A stretch of 22,399 nt of DNA from Microbacteriaceae bacterium (GTDB taxonomy: Bacteria; Actinomycetota; Actinomycetes; Actinomycetales; Microbacteriaceae), in assembly GCA_022701925.1 (NCBI GenBank), contig JAKONM010000049.1:1-22399 (forward strand), given 5' to 3'. The position numbers were made by a program, and so were the translations under genes. Shown piece after piece: positions 9,915 to 18,394 of this stretch. The number at the start of each line of letters is the position of its first letter. Position 1 is the first letter of the stretch. The notes under the pieces are model-generated. The model worked only from the letters and a program-made list of their open reading frames with translations, was not told where the DNA came from and did not search any database.

Positions 9915-9975
9915 ACCTCCGTCCCCGCTCGGGGGCGCAGCGAGGTCGCTGCGGAACCACCTCGGGAGGTCATGA

Positions 9976-10986
9976 GTGTCGATCGGCGGGCCCACCGAGT
10001 TCGAAGCGGTCACCGCGGCGGACGGGATGAACACCGACCCGAGCGGCGACGACGCCCCGGCGGACATCCAGGGCAGGTCGCTCGCCTCGATCGCCTGGCG
10101 CCGTCTGCGCCGCGACAAGGTCGCCCTGGCCGGTGGCGTCGTCATCGTCCTGTTCGTGCTGGTCGCCGTCTTCGCCGACCTGATCGCCGCGGTCTACGGG
10201 CAGAACCCGGACCGCCAGAACAACCTGGGTCCGACCAGCCCCATCAACGACGTGACGGGCCTGCCGAACGGCGCCTTCGGCGGCATCAGCCCCGAGCACA
10301 TCCTGGGCGTCATCCCGCTGTCGGGGCAGGACCTCTTCATCAACCTGGTCTACGGCGCCCGCACCTCGCTCTCGGTCGCGATCACGGCGACCGCGCTCTC
10401 GCTGGTGCTGGGCGTCTCGCTCGGCCTGATCGCCGGGTACTTCCGCGGCTGGGCCGACACGGTCATCTCCCGCACGATGGACGTGCTGCTGTCGTTCCCC
10501 ACGCTGCTCTTCTCGATCGCGCTGATCGCGGTCGTCAGCTACATCAACTCCGACCCGGCGATCCGGTTCTACATCCTGGTCTTCGTGCTGGGGTTCTTCG
10601 CGTTCCCCTACATCGGCCGCATCGTGCGGGGGCAGGTGCTGTCGCTGCGCGAGAAGGAGTTCGTGGAGGCGGCCCGGAGCCTCGGCGCCGGCAACATCCG
10701 GATCATGTTCCGCGAGATCGCGCCGAACCTCTTCGGGCCGATCCTCGTGTACACGACGCTGTCGATCCCGAACAACATGCTCGGCGAGGCCGGCCTGTCG
10801 TTCCTCGGCCTCGGCCTCGTGGGCACGCCGTCCTGGGGGCAGCTGCTCTCGGACGCCAACCAGTACCTGCAGGTGGACCCCTTCTACCTGTTCCTCCCGG
10901 GTCTCGCGATCTTCATCGCGGTCCTCGCGTTCAACCTCTTCGGCGATGGGCTGCGGGACGCCCTCGACCCGAAGTCGACGCGATGA
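9976..10986 (+). CDS. Peptide ABC transporter permease, DppC/OppC type
   Basis: This 336-residue inner-membrane permease begins with a cytosolic region (about 1-48) containing SIAWRRLRRDKVALAGGVVI, the typical DppC/OppC lead into the first helix. Further helices follow, with the coupling EAA loop at EFVEAARSLGAGNIRIMFRE that contacts the ATPases. The start is GTG at 9976, five bases after a strong GGGAGGT (9964-9970). An out-of-frame ATG at 9972 and an in-frame ATG at 10027 are less likely. With the DppB-type partner it forms the channel for peptides delivered by the binding protein. It is unusual in standing first, ahead of the binding protein and the other permease. Confidence 0.93.
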   Translation: MSIGGPTEFEAVTAADGMNTDPSGDDAPADIQGRSLASIAWRRLRRDKVALAGGVVIVLFVLVAVFADLIAAVYGQNPDRQNNLGPTSPINDVTGLPNGAFGGISPEHILGVIPLSGQDLFINLVYGARTSLSVAITATALSLVLGVSLGLIAGYFRGWADTVISRTMDVLLSFPTLLFSIALIAVVSYINSDPAIRFYILVFVLGFFAFPYIGRIVRGQVLSLREKEFVEAARSLGAGNIRIMFREIAPNLFGPILVYTTLSIPNNMLGEAGLSFLGLGLVGTPSWGQLLSDANQYLQVDPFYLFLPGLAIFIAVLAFNLFGDGLRDALDPKSTR

Positions 10987-10997
10987 CGACGACCTCC

Positions 10998-11012
10998 GGC
11001 GCGCTCCGCGCC
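10998..11012 (+). other. Intercistronic hairpin between the DppC-type and binding-protein genes
   Basis: GGCGCG and CGCGCC form a 6-bp stem with a CTC loop just after the DppC-type stop, within a 145-base gap that otherwise shows only GC-rich sequence before the GAGAGGA ribosome site at 11118-11124. It may influence mRNA stability; it has no T-run and is probably not a full terminator. Confidence 0.35.
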
Positions 11013-11131
11013 CCACACGCGTGCGGACGGGGGCCGGCCACCGCCGGTCCGCTCCGCCGGGCCCACCAGGCCGCAGTACCGGCAGCCGCACCGCTGTCGC
11101 ACACAGCACATCTGAACGAGAGGACTTCTCG

Positions 11132-12895
11132 ATGAGGTTCAAGAGGAAGGCGCTGGGACTCGCCAGCGTCGCCGTGACGGGGGCGCTGCTCCTGGCCGGC
11201 TGCTCGGGCACGGGCAGCGGCACGACCACCCCCTCCGGCGGCAGCGGCTCCGCCTCCGCCGGCTTCGACGCCGCCGTCAACGGCGTCGTCAACCCGTCCA
11301 CCAAGACCGGCGGCACCCTGAAGCTGCTGTCCGCGAACGACTGCGACTCGTGGGACCCGGCCCGCACCTACTACGGCTGGTGCCTGAACATGCAGCGCGT
11401 CATGTCGCGCACCCTGGTCAACTACTCCAAGGTCAACGGCACCGAGTTCACGCTCGCGCCGGACCTCGCGACCGACATGGGCACGCACAACGCCGACTAC
11501 ACGCAGTGGAAGTACACGCTGCAGGACGGCCTGAAGTACTCGGACGGCGAGACCATCAAGGCCGAGGACATCAAGTACGCCATCGAGCGCATGTACGCCC
11601 AGGACGTCATCACCGGCGGCCCGACCTTCTACTTCACCGAGATCATCGACGCGCCCTCCAGCTACAAGGGCCCGTACGACGGCAAGAGCCTGCCGGACTC
11701 GGCCGTCGCGGTCAGCGGCAACACGATCACCTTCAACCTGAAGAAGCCGTTCGCCGACTTCAACTACCTGCTGGCCCTGCCGACCAGCGCGCCGGTGCCC
11801 GAGGACAAGGACACGGGTGCCACGTACACCCGCAACCCCGTCTCGTCCGGCCCGTTCCAGATCGAGAACTACACGCCGCAGAAGAGCATCACCTTCACGC
11901 GGAACAAGAACTGGGACCAGGCCTCGGACAAGATCCGCAAGCCGCTGGCCGACGGCATCGACCTGACGATCAACTCGAACACCGAGGACATCGACAACCA
12001 GCTCGAGGCCGGCTCCGCCGACGCCCGCATGGAGACCGCGGTCGGCCCCGCCTTCCGCGCGAAGATCTACAGCGACAACGACCTGAAGAAGAACGCGGAC
12101 GACCCGGGCGGCCCCACCACCCGCTACTACTCGATCGCGTCCTCCGTGCCGCCGCTCGACAACGTGCACTGCCGCCGCGCCGTCTTCTACGCGATCAACA
12201 AGGCCTCTGCCCTGCAGATCGCGGGCGGTTCCGCCGCCGGTCAGGTCGCCGGCTCCGCGACGCCTCCGGGCATCCCGGGCTACGACCCGTCGTACAACCC
12301 GTACCCGAGCGGCTCGGACAACACCGGTGACGTCGCGAAGGCCAAGGAGGAGCTCGCCGCCTGCGGCCAGCCCGACGGCTTCTCCACGAAGTTCGCCTAC
12401 TCCACCCCCGACGCCACCAACGGCAAGGCGTTCGCCAACGTGCGCGACTCCCTGGCCAAGGCCGGCATCAAGGTGACCGCGGCGACGACCTCGGCCGAGA
12501 ACTACTACTCCACCTTCATCGGCTCGCCGTCGAACGTGAAGAAGCAGGGCCTGGGCATCATGATGGCCGGCTGGGGCGCGGACTTCCCGACCCTGTACGG
12601 CTTCTACCAGAACATCGTCAACGGTGCGACGATCCGGGACCCCGGGACGAGCAACTACGCGAGCATCAACGACTCGACGGTCAACAAGATCCTCGACGAC
12701 ACCGGTACGCCCACCACGACCGAGCTCGGCACGCAGCTGAACAAGGCCCTGATGGCGACCGCCCAGTTCCTGCCCATGCGCTGGGACAAGACGCTGTGGT
12801 ACCGCAACTCGCGGCTCACCAACGTCACCGCCAACAACGCGCTCGGGTTCGGCGCGTACGACGTGGTCAACGTCGGGACCAGCGACGGCAAGTGA
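11132..12895 (+). CDS. Peptide ABC transporter substrate-binding lipoprotein (SBP family 5)
   Basis: The 587-residue protein has a lipoprotein signal peptide (MRFKRKALGLASVAVTGALL, lipobox LLAGC) with Cys24 as the acylated residue. A Gly/Ser/Thr-rich linker to about residue 45 follows, then a long family-5 periplasmic binding fold of the DppA/OppA class. Typical segments are GGTLKLLSANDCDSWDPART, DGLKYSDGETIKAEDIKYAI and the RRAVFYAINKA region. Cys71 and Cys84 may form a disulfide. It is anchored outside the membrane and hands peptides to the permeases. The ATG at 11132 has GAGAGGA at 11118-11124 with a 7-base gap. Family 5 also includes nickel, sugar and antibiotic binders, so peptide specificity is inferred from the whole operon. 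Confidence 0.93.
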   Translation: MRFKRKALGLASVAVTGALLLAGCSGTGSGTTTPSGGSGSASAGFDAAVNGVVNPSTKTGGTLKLLSANDCDSWDPARTYYGWCLNMQRVMSRTLVNYSKVNGTEFTLAPDLATDMGTHNADYTQWKYTLQDGLKYSDGETIKAEDIKYAIERMYAQDVITGGPTFYFTEIIDAPSSYKGPYDGKSLPDSAVAVSGNTITFNLKKPFADFNYLLALPTSAPVPEDKDTGATYTRNPVSSGPFQIENYTPQKSITFTRNKNWDQASDKIRKPLADGIDLTINSNTEDIDNQLEAGSADARMETAVGPAFRAKIYSDNDLKKNADDPGGPTTRYYSIASSVPPLDNVHCRRAVFYAINKASALQIAGGSAAGQVAGSATPPGIPGYDPSYNPYPSGSDNTGDVAKAKEELAACGQPDGFSTKFAYSTPDATNGKAFANVRDSLAKAGIKVTAATTSAENYYSTFIGSPSNVKKQGLGIMMAGWGADFPTLYGFYQNIVNGATIRDPGTSNYASINDSTVNKILDDTGTPTTTELGTQLNKALMATAQFLPMRWDKTLWYRNSRLTNVTANNALGFGAYDVVNVGTSDGK

Positions 12896-12943
12896 GCCGT
12901 AGCCGATCCGGCATCCGTTCGACCCTCTAGGAAGGATGCGACG

Positions 12944-12979
12944 GCGGTGGCCGGCCGGGGAGACCCGGTCGGCCACCGC
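12944..12979 (+). other. Strong hairpin with GAGA tetraloop between binding-protein and DppB-type genes
   Basis: Sixteen pairs (12944-12959 with 12964-12979, one of them a G-U) close a GAGA loop, a GNRA-type tetraloop that stabilises RNA hairpins. It starts 49 bases after the binding-protein stop and ends 11 bases before the ATG of the next permease gene. No T-run follows. It is placed to protect the 3' end of the binding-protein mRNA or to reduce read-through, a usual way to make more binding protein than permease. Confidence 0.7.
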
Positions 12980-12990
12980 TGTGCCCGCCA

Positions 12991-13992
12991 ATGATCCGCT
13001 TCATCCTCGGCCGGTTCGCCGGCATGATCCTCGTGCTGTTCATCGTCAGCGTCGTGACGTTCGGCATCTTCCAGATCGGCCCGATCTTCGCGAACGCGTC
13101 GCCGGTCTTCTACTACATCGGCAAGGCCCCGGCCACGCCGCAGCTGGTCGCCGCGCTCGAGCACCGCTACGGCTTCGACCAGCCCATCCCGGTGCAGTAC
13201 TTCAACTTCATCGGCGGGATCTTCGGCAAGTCGATCACCGACGGCGTCAGCCAGACGGTGCAGTGCCCCTTCCCGTGCTTCGGGTACTCGTTCCGCCAGA
13301 ACGAGCTGGTCAGCGTGCTGATCGGCCGTGCGATCCCGGTGAGCGTCAGCATCATCGTGGGCGCCGCGGTGCTGTGGCTCGTCGGCGGCGTCGCCGTGGG
13401 CACCGCCTCGGCCCTGCGTCCCGGCACCTTCATCGACCGCGCCGGCATGACCGGCGCCCTCGCGGCGGTGTCGCTGCCGATCTTCTTCACCGGGCCGGTG
13501 CTGCTGCTGATCTTCGTGTACGGCCTCGGCTGGCTGCCCACCATCCAGTACGCCAGCCTGCTCGACGACCCGCTGCGGTGGCTGCAGAGCGTGATCCTGC
13601 CGTGGATCGCGCTGGCCTTCCTCTTCGCGGCGCTCTACGCGCGCCTCACCCGCTCGAACATGCTCGAGACGATGGGGGAGGACTACATCCGCACCGCCCG
13701 GGCCAAGGGCCTCGACCGCCGCACCGTGATCGTCAAGCACGGCCTCCGCGCCGCCCTGACGCCCATCGTCACGATCTTCGGCATCGACGTGGGCACGCTG
13801 ATCGGCACCACGGTGATCACGGAGAGCGTGTTCAACCTGCGCGGCCTCGGCTACCTGTCGATCCAGGCGGTGACGCAGCAGGACCTGCCGATCATCCTCG
13901 GCGTCACGATCGTCGCCGCGCTCGGACTCGTCATCGCCAACTTCGTCGTCGACGTGCTGTACGCGTTCATCGACCCGCGCGTCGCGGTCTGA
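12991..13992 (+). CDS. Peptide ABC transporter permease, DppB/OppB type
   Basis: The 333-residue permease starts MIRFILGRFAGMILVLFIVS, a typical DppB/OppB N-terminus with the first helix immediately after it. A large outside loop (about residues 30-105) contains a cysteine pair in VQCPFPCFGYSF, seen in my recollection of actinobacterial members. The EAA coupling loop is GEDYIRTARAKGLDRRTVIV. The ATG at 12991 is the only possible start, because a stop codon lies in frame upstream at 12928 with no other start between. No Shine-Dalgarno directly precedes it. The nearest purine-rich site, AGGAAGG at 12929-12935, is on the far side of the hairpin at 12944-12979. It pairs with the DppC-type protein. 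Confidence 0.93.
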   Translation: MIRFILGRFAGMILVLFIVSVVTFGIFQIGPIFANASPVFYYIGKAPATPQLVAALEHRYGFDQPIPVQYFNFIGGIFGKSITDGVSQTVQCPFPCFGYSFRQNELVSVLIGRAIPVSVSIIVGAAVLWLVGGVAVGTASALRPGTFIDRAGMTGALAAVSLPIFFTGPVLLLIFVYGLGWLPTIQYASLLDDPLRWLQSVILPWIALAFLFAALYARLTRSNMLETMGEDYIRTARAKGLDRRTVIVKHGLRAALTPIVTIFGIDVGTLIGTTVITESVFNLRGLGYLSIQAVTQQDLPIILGVTIVAALGLVIANFVVDVLYAFIDPRVAV

Positions 13993-14017
13993 CCGCGACC
14001 GCAGACTGGAACCCATC

Positions 14018-15082
14018 GTGAGCACCGCGCAACCCGTCACCGTCCGCCCGCCGCTGTCCGGCGAGCCGTTCCTGTCGGTGGAGGACCTGAAGGTCCACTT
14101 CCCGACCGACGACGGCCTGGTCAAGAGCGTCGACGGCCTGACCTTCAGCGTCCGTCCCGGCGAGATCGTCGGCATCGTCGGCGAGTCCGGGTCGGGCAAG
14201 TCCGTGACCGCGCAGGCCATCCTCGGCCTGCACAAGGGCAGCCGGGCCCAGGTCAGCGGGCACATCTGGCTCGGCGGCCGCGACCTGGTCGCGGCGACCG
14301 AGAACGAGATGCGCCAGGTTCGCGGCGACGACGTCGCGATGATCTTCCAGGACCCGCTGTCGAGCCTGCACCCCTTCTACTCGGTGGGCGATCAGATCGC
14401 CGAGGCGTACCGGGTGCACAACAAGGTCTCGGCGAAGGACGCCAGGACCCGCACGGTCGAGATGCTCGAGAAGGTCGGCATCCCGAACGCCTCGAGCCGC
14501 TACGACGACTCCCCGCACCAGTTCTCGGGCGGCATGCGGCAGCGCGCGATGATCGCGATGGCGCTGATCTGCAAGCCGCGCCTGCTGATCGCCGACGAGC
14601 CGACCACCGCCCTGGACGTCACCGTGCAGGCGCAGATCCTGGAGCTGATCAAGGAGCTGCGGGACGAGCTGGACTCGGCCGTCATCCTGATCACCCACGA
14701 CCTGGGCGTCGTCGCCGAGACCTGCGACCAGGTCGTCGTGATGTACGGCGGCCAGTGCGTGGAGAAGGGGCCGGTCGACCAGCTGTTCGACCAGCCCGAG
14801 ATGCCGTACACCTGGGGCCTGCTCGGCTCGATGCCGCGCATGGACCGGGTGCGGGCGACCCGCCTGCTGCCGATCGCCGGATCGCCGCCCTCCCTGATCA
14901 ACGTCCCGAAGGGCTGCGTGTTCAACCCGCGCTGCCGGTACTCGGACCGGGTCGAGGGGCGCAAGTGCTTCACGGTGCACCCGGCGCTCGAGCCGTCCAC
15001 CCCGGAGCACGAGGTGCGCTGCCACATCCCGCCCGCGGAGCGGCAGCAGATCCTGCTCACCGAGATCCGGCCGAACCTCTGA
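14018..15082 (+). CDS. Peptide ABC transporter ATP-binding protein, DppD/OppD type
   Basis: This 354-residue cytosolic ATPase powers the importer. Walker A is GESGSGKSVT (55-64, Lys61), the Q-loop is Gln111, the signature is SGGMRQR (170-176), Walker B is LLIADEP (189-195, Glu194) and the switch histidine is His227. The C-terminal oligopeptide-transporter domain contains four cysteines at 300, 306, 317 and 335 around GCVFNPRCRYSD. In some peptide importers this set has been reported to hold an iron-sulfur cluster (from memory of the family). The start GTG at 14018 has only a weak TGGA at 14007-14010. It follows the DppB-type gene by 25 bases and precedes its partner ATPase by 16. Confidence 0.95.
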   Translation: MSTAQPVTVRPPLSGEPFLSVEDLKVHFPTDDGLVKSVDGLTFSVRPGEIVGIVGESGSGKSVTAQAILGLHKGSRAQVSGHIWLGGRDLVAATENEMRQVRGDDVAMIFQDPLSSLHPFYSVGDQIAEAYRVHNKVSAKDARTRTVEMLEKVGIPNASSRYDDSPHQFSGGMRQRAMIAMALICKPRLLIADEPTTALDVTVQAQILELIKELRDELDSAVILITHDLGVVAETCDQVVVMYGGQCVEKGPVDQLFDQPEMPYTWGLLGSMPRMDRVRATRLLPIAGSPPSLINVPKGCVFNPRCRYSDRVEGRKCFTVHPALEPSTPEHEVRCHIPPAERQQILLTEIRPNL

Positions 15083-15098
15083 CCTGCGAAGAGCGACC

Positions 15099-16208
15099 AT
15101 GACGACCACAGCACCCTCCTCCGCCGCCGCCCAGCCGGCGACCTCCTCCGCGCCGCTGCTGGAGGTGACCGACGTCCAGAAGTGGTTCCCCGGCAGGTCC
15201 AAGGGGCTCCTGTCCCGCACCGGCAACCCCGTGAAGGCGGTCGACGGGGTCTCGTTCACCGTGCACGAGGGCGAGACCCTGGGGCTGGTGGGGGAGTCCG
15301 GCTGCGGCAAGTCGACCACCGGCCGCGTGGTGTCGAAGCTGATCGAGCCCACCGGCGGCGCCATCCGCTTCCAGGGGCGCGACATCAGCGGGCTGTCCCG
15401 CCGGGCCATGCGCCCGCTGCGCCGCGAGGTGCAGATGATCTTCCAGGACCCGTACTCCTCGCTGAACCCGCGCCAGACCATCGGCACGATCGTCGGCACG
15501 CCGTTCCGGATCCAGGGCCAGAAGCCCGAGGGCGGCGTGAAGAAGGCGGTGCAGGGCCTGATGGAGCGCGTCGGGCTGAACCCCGAGCACTACAACCGGT
15601 ACCCCCACGAGTTCTCGGGCGGTCAGCGGCAGCGCATCGGCATCGCGCGCGCACTGGCCCTGCGTCCCAAGCTGATCGTCTGCGACGAGCCCGTCTCGGC
15701 GCTCGACGTGTCGGTGCAGGCGCAGGTCGTGAACCTGCTGGAGGACCTGCAGTCGGAGTTCGGGCTGGCCTACGTCTTCATCGCCCACGACCTGTCGGTC
15801 GTGCGGCACATCTCCGACCGCGTCGCGGTGATGTACCTCGGCAAGATCATGGAGATCACCGACCGCGACAGCCTCTACGAGTCGCCGATGCACCCCTACA
15901 CGCACGCCCTGCTGTCGGCGGTGCCGATCCCGGACCCGGCCGTGGAGTCGCGACGCGAGCGCATCCTGCTGACCGGTGACCTGCCCAGCCCGTCCAGCCC
16001 GCCGTCGGGGTGCGTGTTCCACACCCGCTGCCCGAAGTACCGCACCGAGCTGAGCGACAGCCAGCGCGAGCACTGCCGCACGACGCAGCCGGTGCTGGAG
16101 GAGAAGCGTCCCGGCCACCAGGTCTACTGCCACTTCCCCCAGGTGCGCACGGACCTCATCGACGGCCAGCCCGGCCCGGTGCGGACCACGGGTCCGAAGA
16201 CCGCCTGA
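15099..16208 (+). CDS. Peptide ABC transporter ATP-binding protein, DppF/OppF type
   Basis: The 369-residue protein is the second ATPase of the importer. After a Ser/Ala/Thr-rich start (1-20) it carries Walker A GESGCGKSTT (65-74, Lys71), signature SGGQRQR (173-179), Walker B LIVCDEP (192-198, Glu197) and switch His230. The N-terminal insert LLSRTGNPVKAVDGVSF is typical of the DppF/OppF branch and separates it from DppD. Its C-terminal domain also has four cysteines (305, 311, 326, 344). The ATG at 15099 has a weak GAAGAG upstream. It is the last gene of the transporter operon; a 60-base palindrome begins 13 bases after its stop. Confidence 0.95.
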   Translation: MTTTAPSSAAAQPATSSAPLLEVTDVQKWFPGRSKGLLSRTGNPVKAVDGVSFTVHEGETLGLVGESGCGKSTTGRVVSKLIEPTGGAIRFQGRDISGLSRRAMRPLRREVQMIFQDPYSSLNPRQTIGTIVGTPFRIQGQKPEGGVKKAVQGLMERVGLNPEHYNRYPHEFSGGQRQRIGIARALALRPKLIVCDEPVSALDVSVQAQVVNLLEDLQSEFGLAYVFIAHDLSVVRHISDRVAVMYLGKIMEITDRDSLYESPMHPYTHALLSAVPIPDPAVESRRERILLTGDLPSPSSPPSGCVFHTRCPKYRTELSDSQREHCRTTQPVLEEKRPGHQVYCHFPQVRTDLIDGQPGPVRTTGPKTA

Positions 16209-16220
16209 CCCCCGCGCCCC

Positions 16221-16280
16221 TGACCAGGTCCGGGACGTCGGACCAGGGGCGCCCCTGGTCCGACGTCCCGAACCTGGTCA
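16221..16280. terminator. 60-base near-perfect palindrome after the peptide transporter operon
   Basis: Two 30-base arms (16221-16250 and 16251-16280) are exact reverse complements except at one position (C at 16230 against A at 16271), with no spacer. As RNA this gives one very long hairpin, suitable as a terminator after dppF. Each arm also holds its own shorter dyad (GGTCCG with CGGACC at 16228-16233 and 16239-16244 in the left arm), so alternative folds are possible. There is no T-run. It could also be a repeated genomic palindrome or a protein-binding site; other copies are not present in this window. Confidence 0.75.
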
Positions 16281-16336
16281 CCCGCGGCCGGCAGCGCTCT
16301 CGGCGCCCCGCTCCCGGCGGGAAGACCTCCGGCGGG

Positions 16337-16342
16337 TAGGGT
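16337..16342 (+). promoter_or_regulatory. Putative -10 element of typA
   Basis: TAGGGT matches the TANNNT pattern, with a likely start near 16349 and a leader of about 115 bases. The leader begins with a 7-bp hairpin (GCGCGCC at 16356-16362 with GGCGCGC at 16369-16375) and ends with GGAAGG at 16451-16456, seven bases before the typA ATG. No clear -35 is visible. Confidence 0.45.
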
Positions 16343-16463
16343 GTTGGAACGAACAGCGCGCCGTCGTGGGCGCGCGGTCGGCACGTGCGCCCTTCGATGC
16401 GGCGCCGCCGACCCGCCCGCCTCCGCCAGGAGCCGCGGGCCTCTCCCACCGGAAGGCATCACC

Positions 16464-18380
16464 ATGGCGCTCGCCACCCGCTCCGACCTGCGCAACGTCG
16501 CCATCGTCGCGCACGTCGACCACGGCAAGACCACCCTCGTCGACGCGATGCTCAAGCAGACCAATTCGTTCGGCGACCACGCGCACGTCGACGACCGCGC
16601 GATGGACAGCAACGAGCTGGAGCGGGAGAAGGGGATCACGATCCTCGCGAAGAACACGTCCATCGCGTACAGCGGTCAGCACGCCGTCGACGGCACCGTG
16701 ACGATCAACGTCATCGACACCCCTGGCCACGCCGACTTCGGCGGCGAGGTCGAACGCGGCCTGTCCATGGTCGACGGCGTCGTGCTGCTGGTCGACGCGT
16801 CCGAGGGTCCGCTGCCGCAGACCCGCTTCGTGCTGCGCAAGGCGCTCGAGGCGAAGCTGCCCGTGATCCTGCTGGTGAACAAGACCGACCGGCCGGACGC
16901 CCGCATCGACGAGGTCGTCCACGAGTCGCAGGACCTGCTGCTGGGCCTCGCCAGCGACCTGTCGGACGACGTGCCCGACCTGGACCTCGACGCCATCCTC
17001 GACGTGCCGGTCGTCTACGCCTCCGGGCGCAACGGCGCCGCCAGCTGGAACCGGCCGGAGAACGGCACGCTGCCGGACAACACCGACCTCGAGCCGCTGT
17101 TCGACGCGATCCTCAAGCACATCCCCGCCCCGTCGTTCGACGACGAGCACCCGCTGCAGGCGCACGTCACCAACCTGGACGCCTCGCCGTTCCTCGGGCG
17201 CCTGGCGCTGCTGCGCGTGTTCAACGGGAAGCTGCGCAAGGGCCAGACCGTGGCCTGGGTCCGCAGCGACGGCACCAGCTCGAACGTGAAGGTCACCGAG
17301 CTGCTCGCGACGCGCGCGCTCGAGCGCTACCCGACCGAGTCGGCCGCGGCCGGCGACATCGTGGCGGTCGCCGGGTTCCCGGACATCACCATCGGCGACA
17401 CCCTGGCCGACCCGGAGGACGTGCGGCCGCTGCCGGCGATCCACGTGGACGACCCCGCGATCTCGATGCTGATCGGCACCAACACCTCGCCGCTGGCGGG
17501 CAAGGGCGGCAAGGGGCACAAGGTGACCGGCCGCCTGGTCAAGGACCGCCTGGACCGCGAGCTGATCGGCAACGTGTCCGTCAAGGTCGTCGACGTGGGC
17601 CGTCCCGACGCCTGGGAGGTGCAGGGCCGCGGCGAGCTGGCCCTGGCGATCCTGGTCGAGCAGATGCGCCGCGAGGGCTACGAGCTGACGGTGGGCAAGC
17701 CCCAGGTCGTCACGAAGCAGGTCGACGGCAAGACGCACGAGCCCTTCGAGCACCTGACGATCGACGCGCCGGAGGAGCACCTCGGCGCGATCACCCAGCT
17801 GCTGGCGGCGCGCAAGGGCGTCATGACCACCATGTCGAACCACGGCACCGGCTGGGTGCGGATGGAGTTCCGGGTGCCGTCGCGCGGCCTCATCGGCTTC
17901 CGCACCGAGTTCCTGACCATCACCCGCGGCACCGGCATCGCGAACGCGATCTCGGACGGCTACGACCGCTGGGCCGGCGCGATCACCACGCGCGTCAACG
18001 GCTCGATGGTCGCCGACCGCACCGGCGTCGTCACCCCCTTCGCGCTGCAGAACCTGCAGCAGCGCGGCGTCTTCTTCGTGAAGCCGTCCGAGGAGGTCTA
18101 CGAGGGCATGGTCGTCGGCGAGAACAGCCGCCAGGACGACATGGACGTCAACGTCACGAAGGAGAAGCAGCTGAACAACATCCGCTCCTCCACGGCCGAC
18201 GAGCTGGAGCGCCTGACCCCCTCGCGCGAGCTGTCGCTCGAGGAGAGCCTCGAGTTCGCGCGCGACGACGAGTGCGTCGAGGTGACGCCGAACGCGGTGC
18301 GGATCCGCAAGGTCGCCCTCGACCAGCAGACCCGCGCCCGCAACGCCAGCCGCCTGAAGAAGCAGACGGTCGACGCGTAG
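16464..18380 (+). CDS. typA: Translational GTPase TypA/BipA
   Basis: The 638-residue protein is full length for TypA/BipA. Its GTPase domain has G1 AHVDHGKTT (16-24), a switch I segment ELEREKGITI (51-60), G3 DTPGH (85-89) and G4 NKTD (139-142). EF-G-like domains and the BipA-specific C-terminal domain follow, including FRTEFLTITRGTGIANAISD and the late NVTKEKQLNNIRSS motif. TypA binds the ribosome and helps 50S assembly and growth under stress or cold. The ATG at 16464 has GGAAGG at 16451-16456 with 7 bases of spacing. It is a stand-alone gene between the peptide transporter operon and the convergent efe operon. Confidence 0.97.
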   Translation: MALATRSDLRNVAIVAHVDHGKTTLVDAMLKQTNSFGDHAHVDDRAMDSNELEREKGITILAKNTSIAYSGQHAVDGTVTINVIDTPGHADFGGEVERGLSMVDGVVLLVDASEGPLPQTRFVLRKALEAKLPVILLVNKTDRPDARIDEVVHESQDLLLGLASDLSDDVPDLDLDAILDVPVVYASGRNGAASWNRPENGTLPDNTDLEPLFDAILKHIPAPSFDDEHPLQAHVTNLDASPFLGRLALLRVFNGKLRKGQTVAWVRSDGTSSNVKVTELLATRALERYPTESAAAGDIVAVAGFPDITIGDTLADPEDVRPLPAIHVDDPAISMLIGTNTSPLAGKGGKGHKVTGRLVKDRLDRELIGNVSVKVVDVGRPDAWEVQGRGELALAILVEQMRREGYELTVGKPQVVTKQVDGKTHEPFEHLTIDAPEEHLGAITQLLAARKGVMTTMSNHGTGWVRMEFRVPSRGLIGFRTEFLTITRGTGIANAISDGYDRWAGAITTRVNGSMVADRTGVVTPFALQNLQQRGVFFVKPSEEVYEGMVVGENSRQDDMDVNVTKEKQLNNIRSSTADELERLTPSRELSLEESLEFARDDECVEVTPNAVRIRKVALDQQTRARNASRLKKQTVDA

Positions 18381-18394
18381 CCCGGCTCCACGGC

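Noticed and set aside
9972..11135. Plus-strand frame from ATG 9972 overlapping the DppC-type gene
   Set aside because: Arg/His-rich shadow; the frame at 9976 gives a clear permease.
12936..12995. Possible leader peptide starting at ATG 12936 ahead of the DppB-type gene
   Set aside because: AGGAAGG directly touches this ATG, too close to act as its ribosome site, and the frame runs on through the DppB-type gene as a shadow instead of ending as a short leader.
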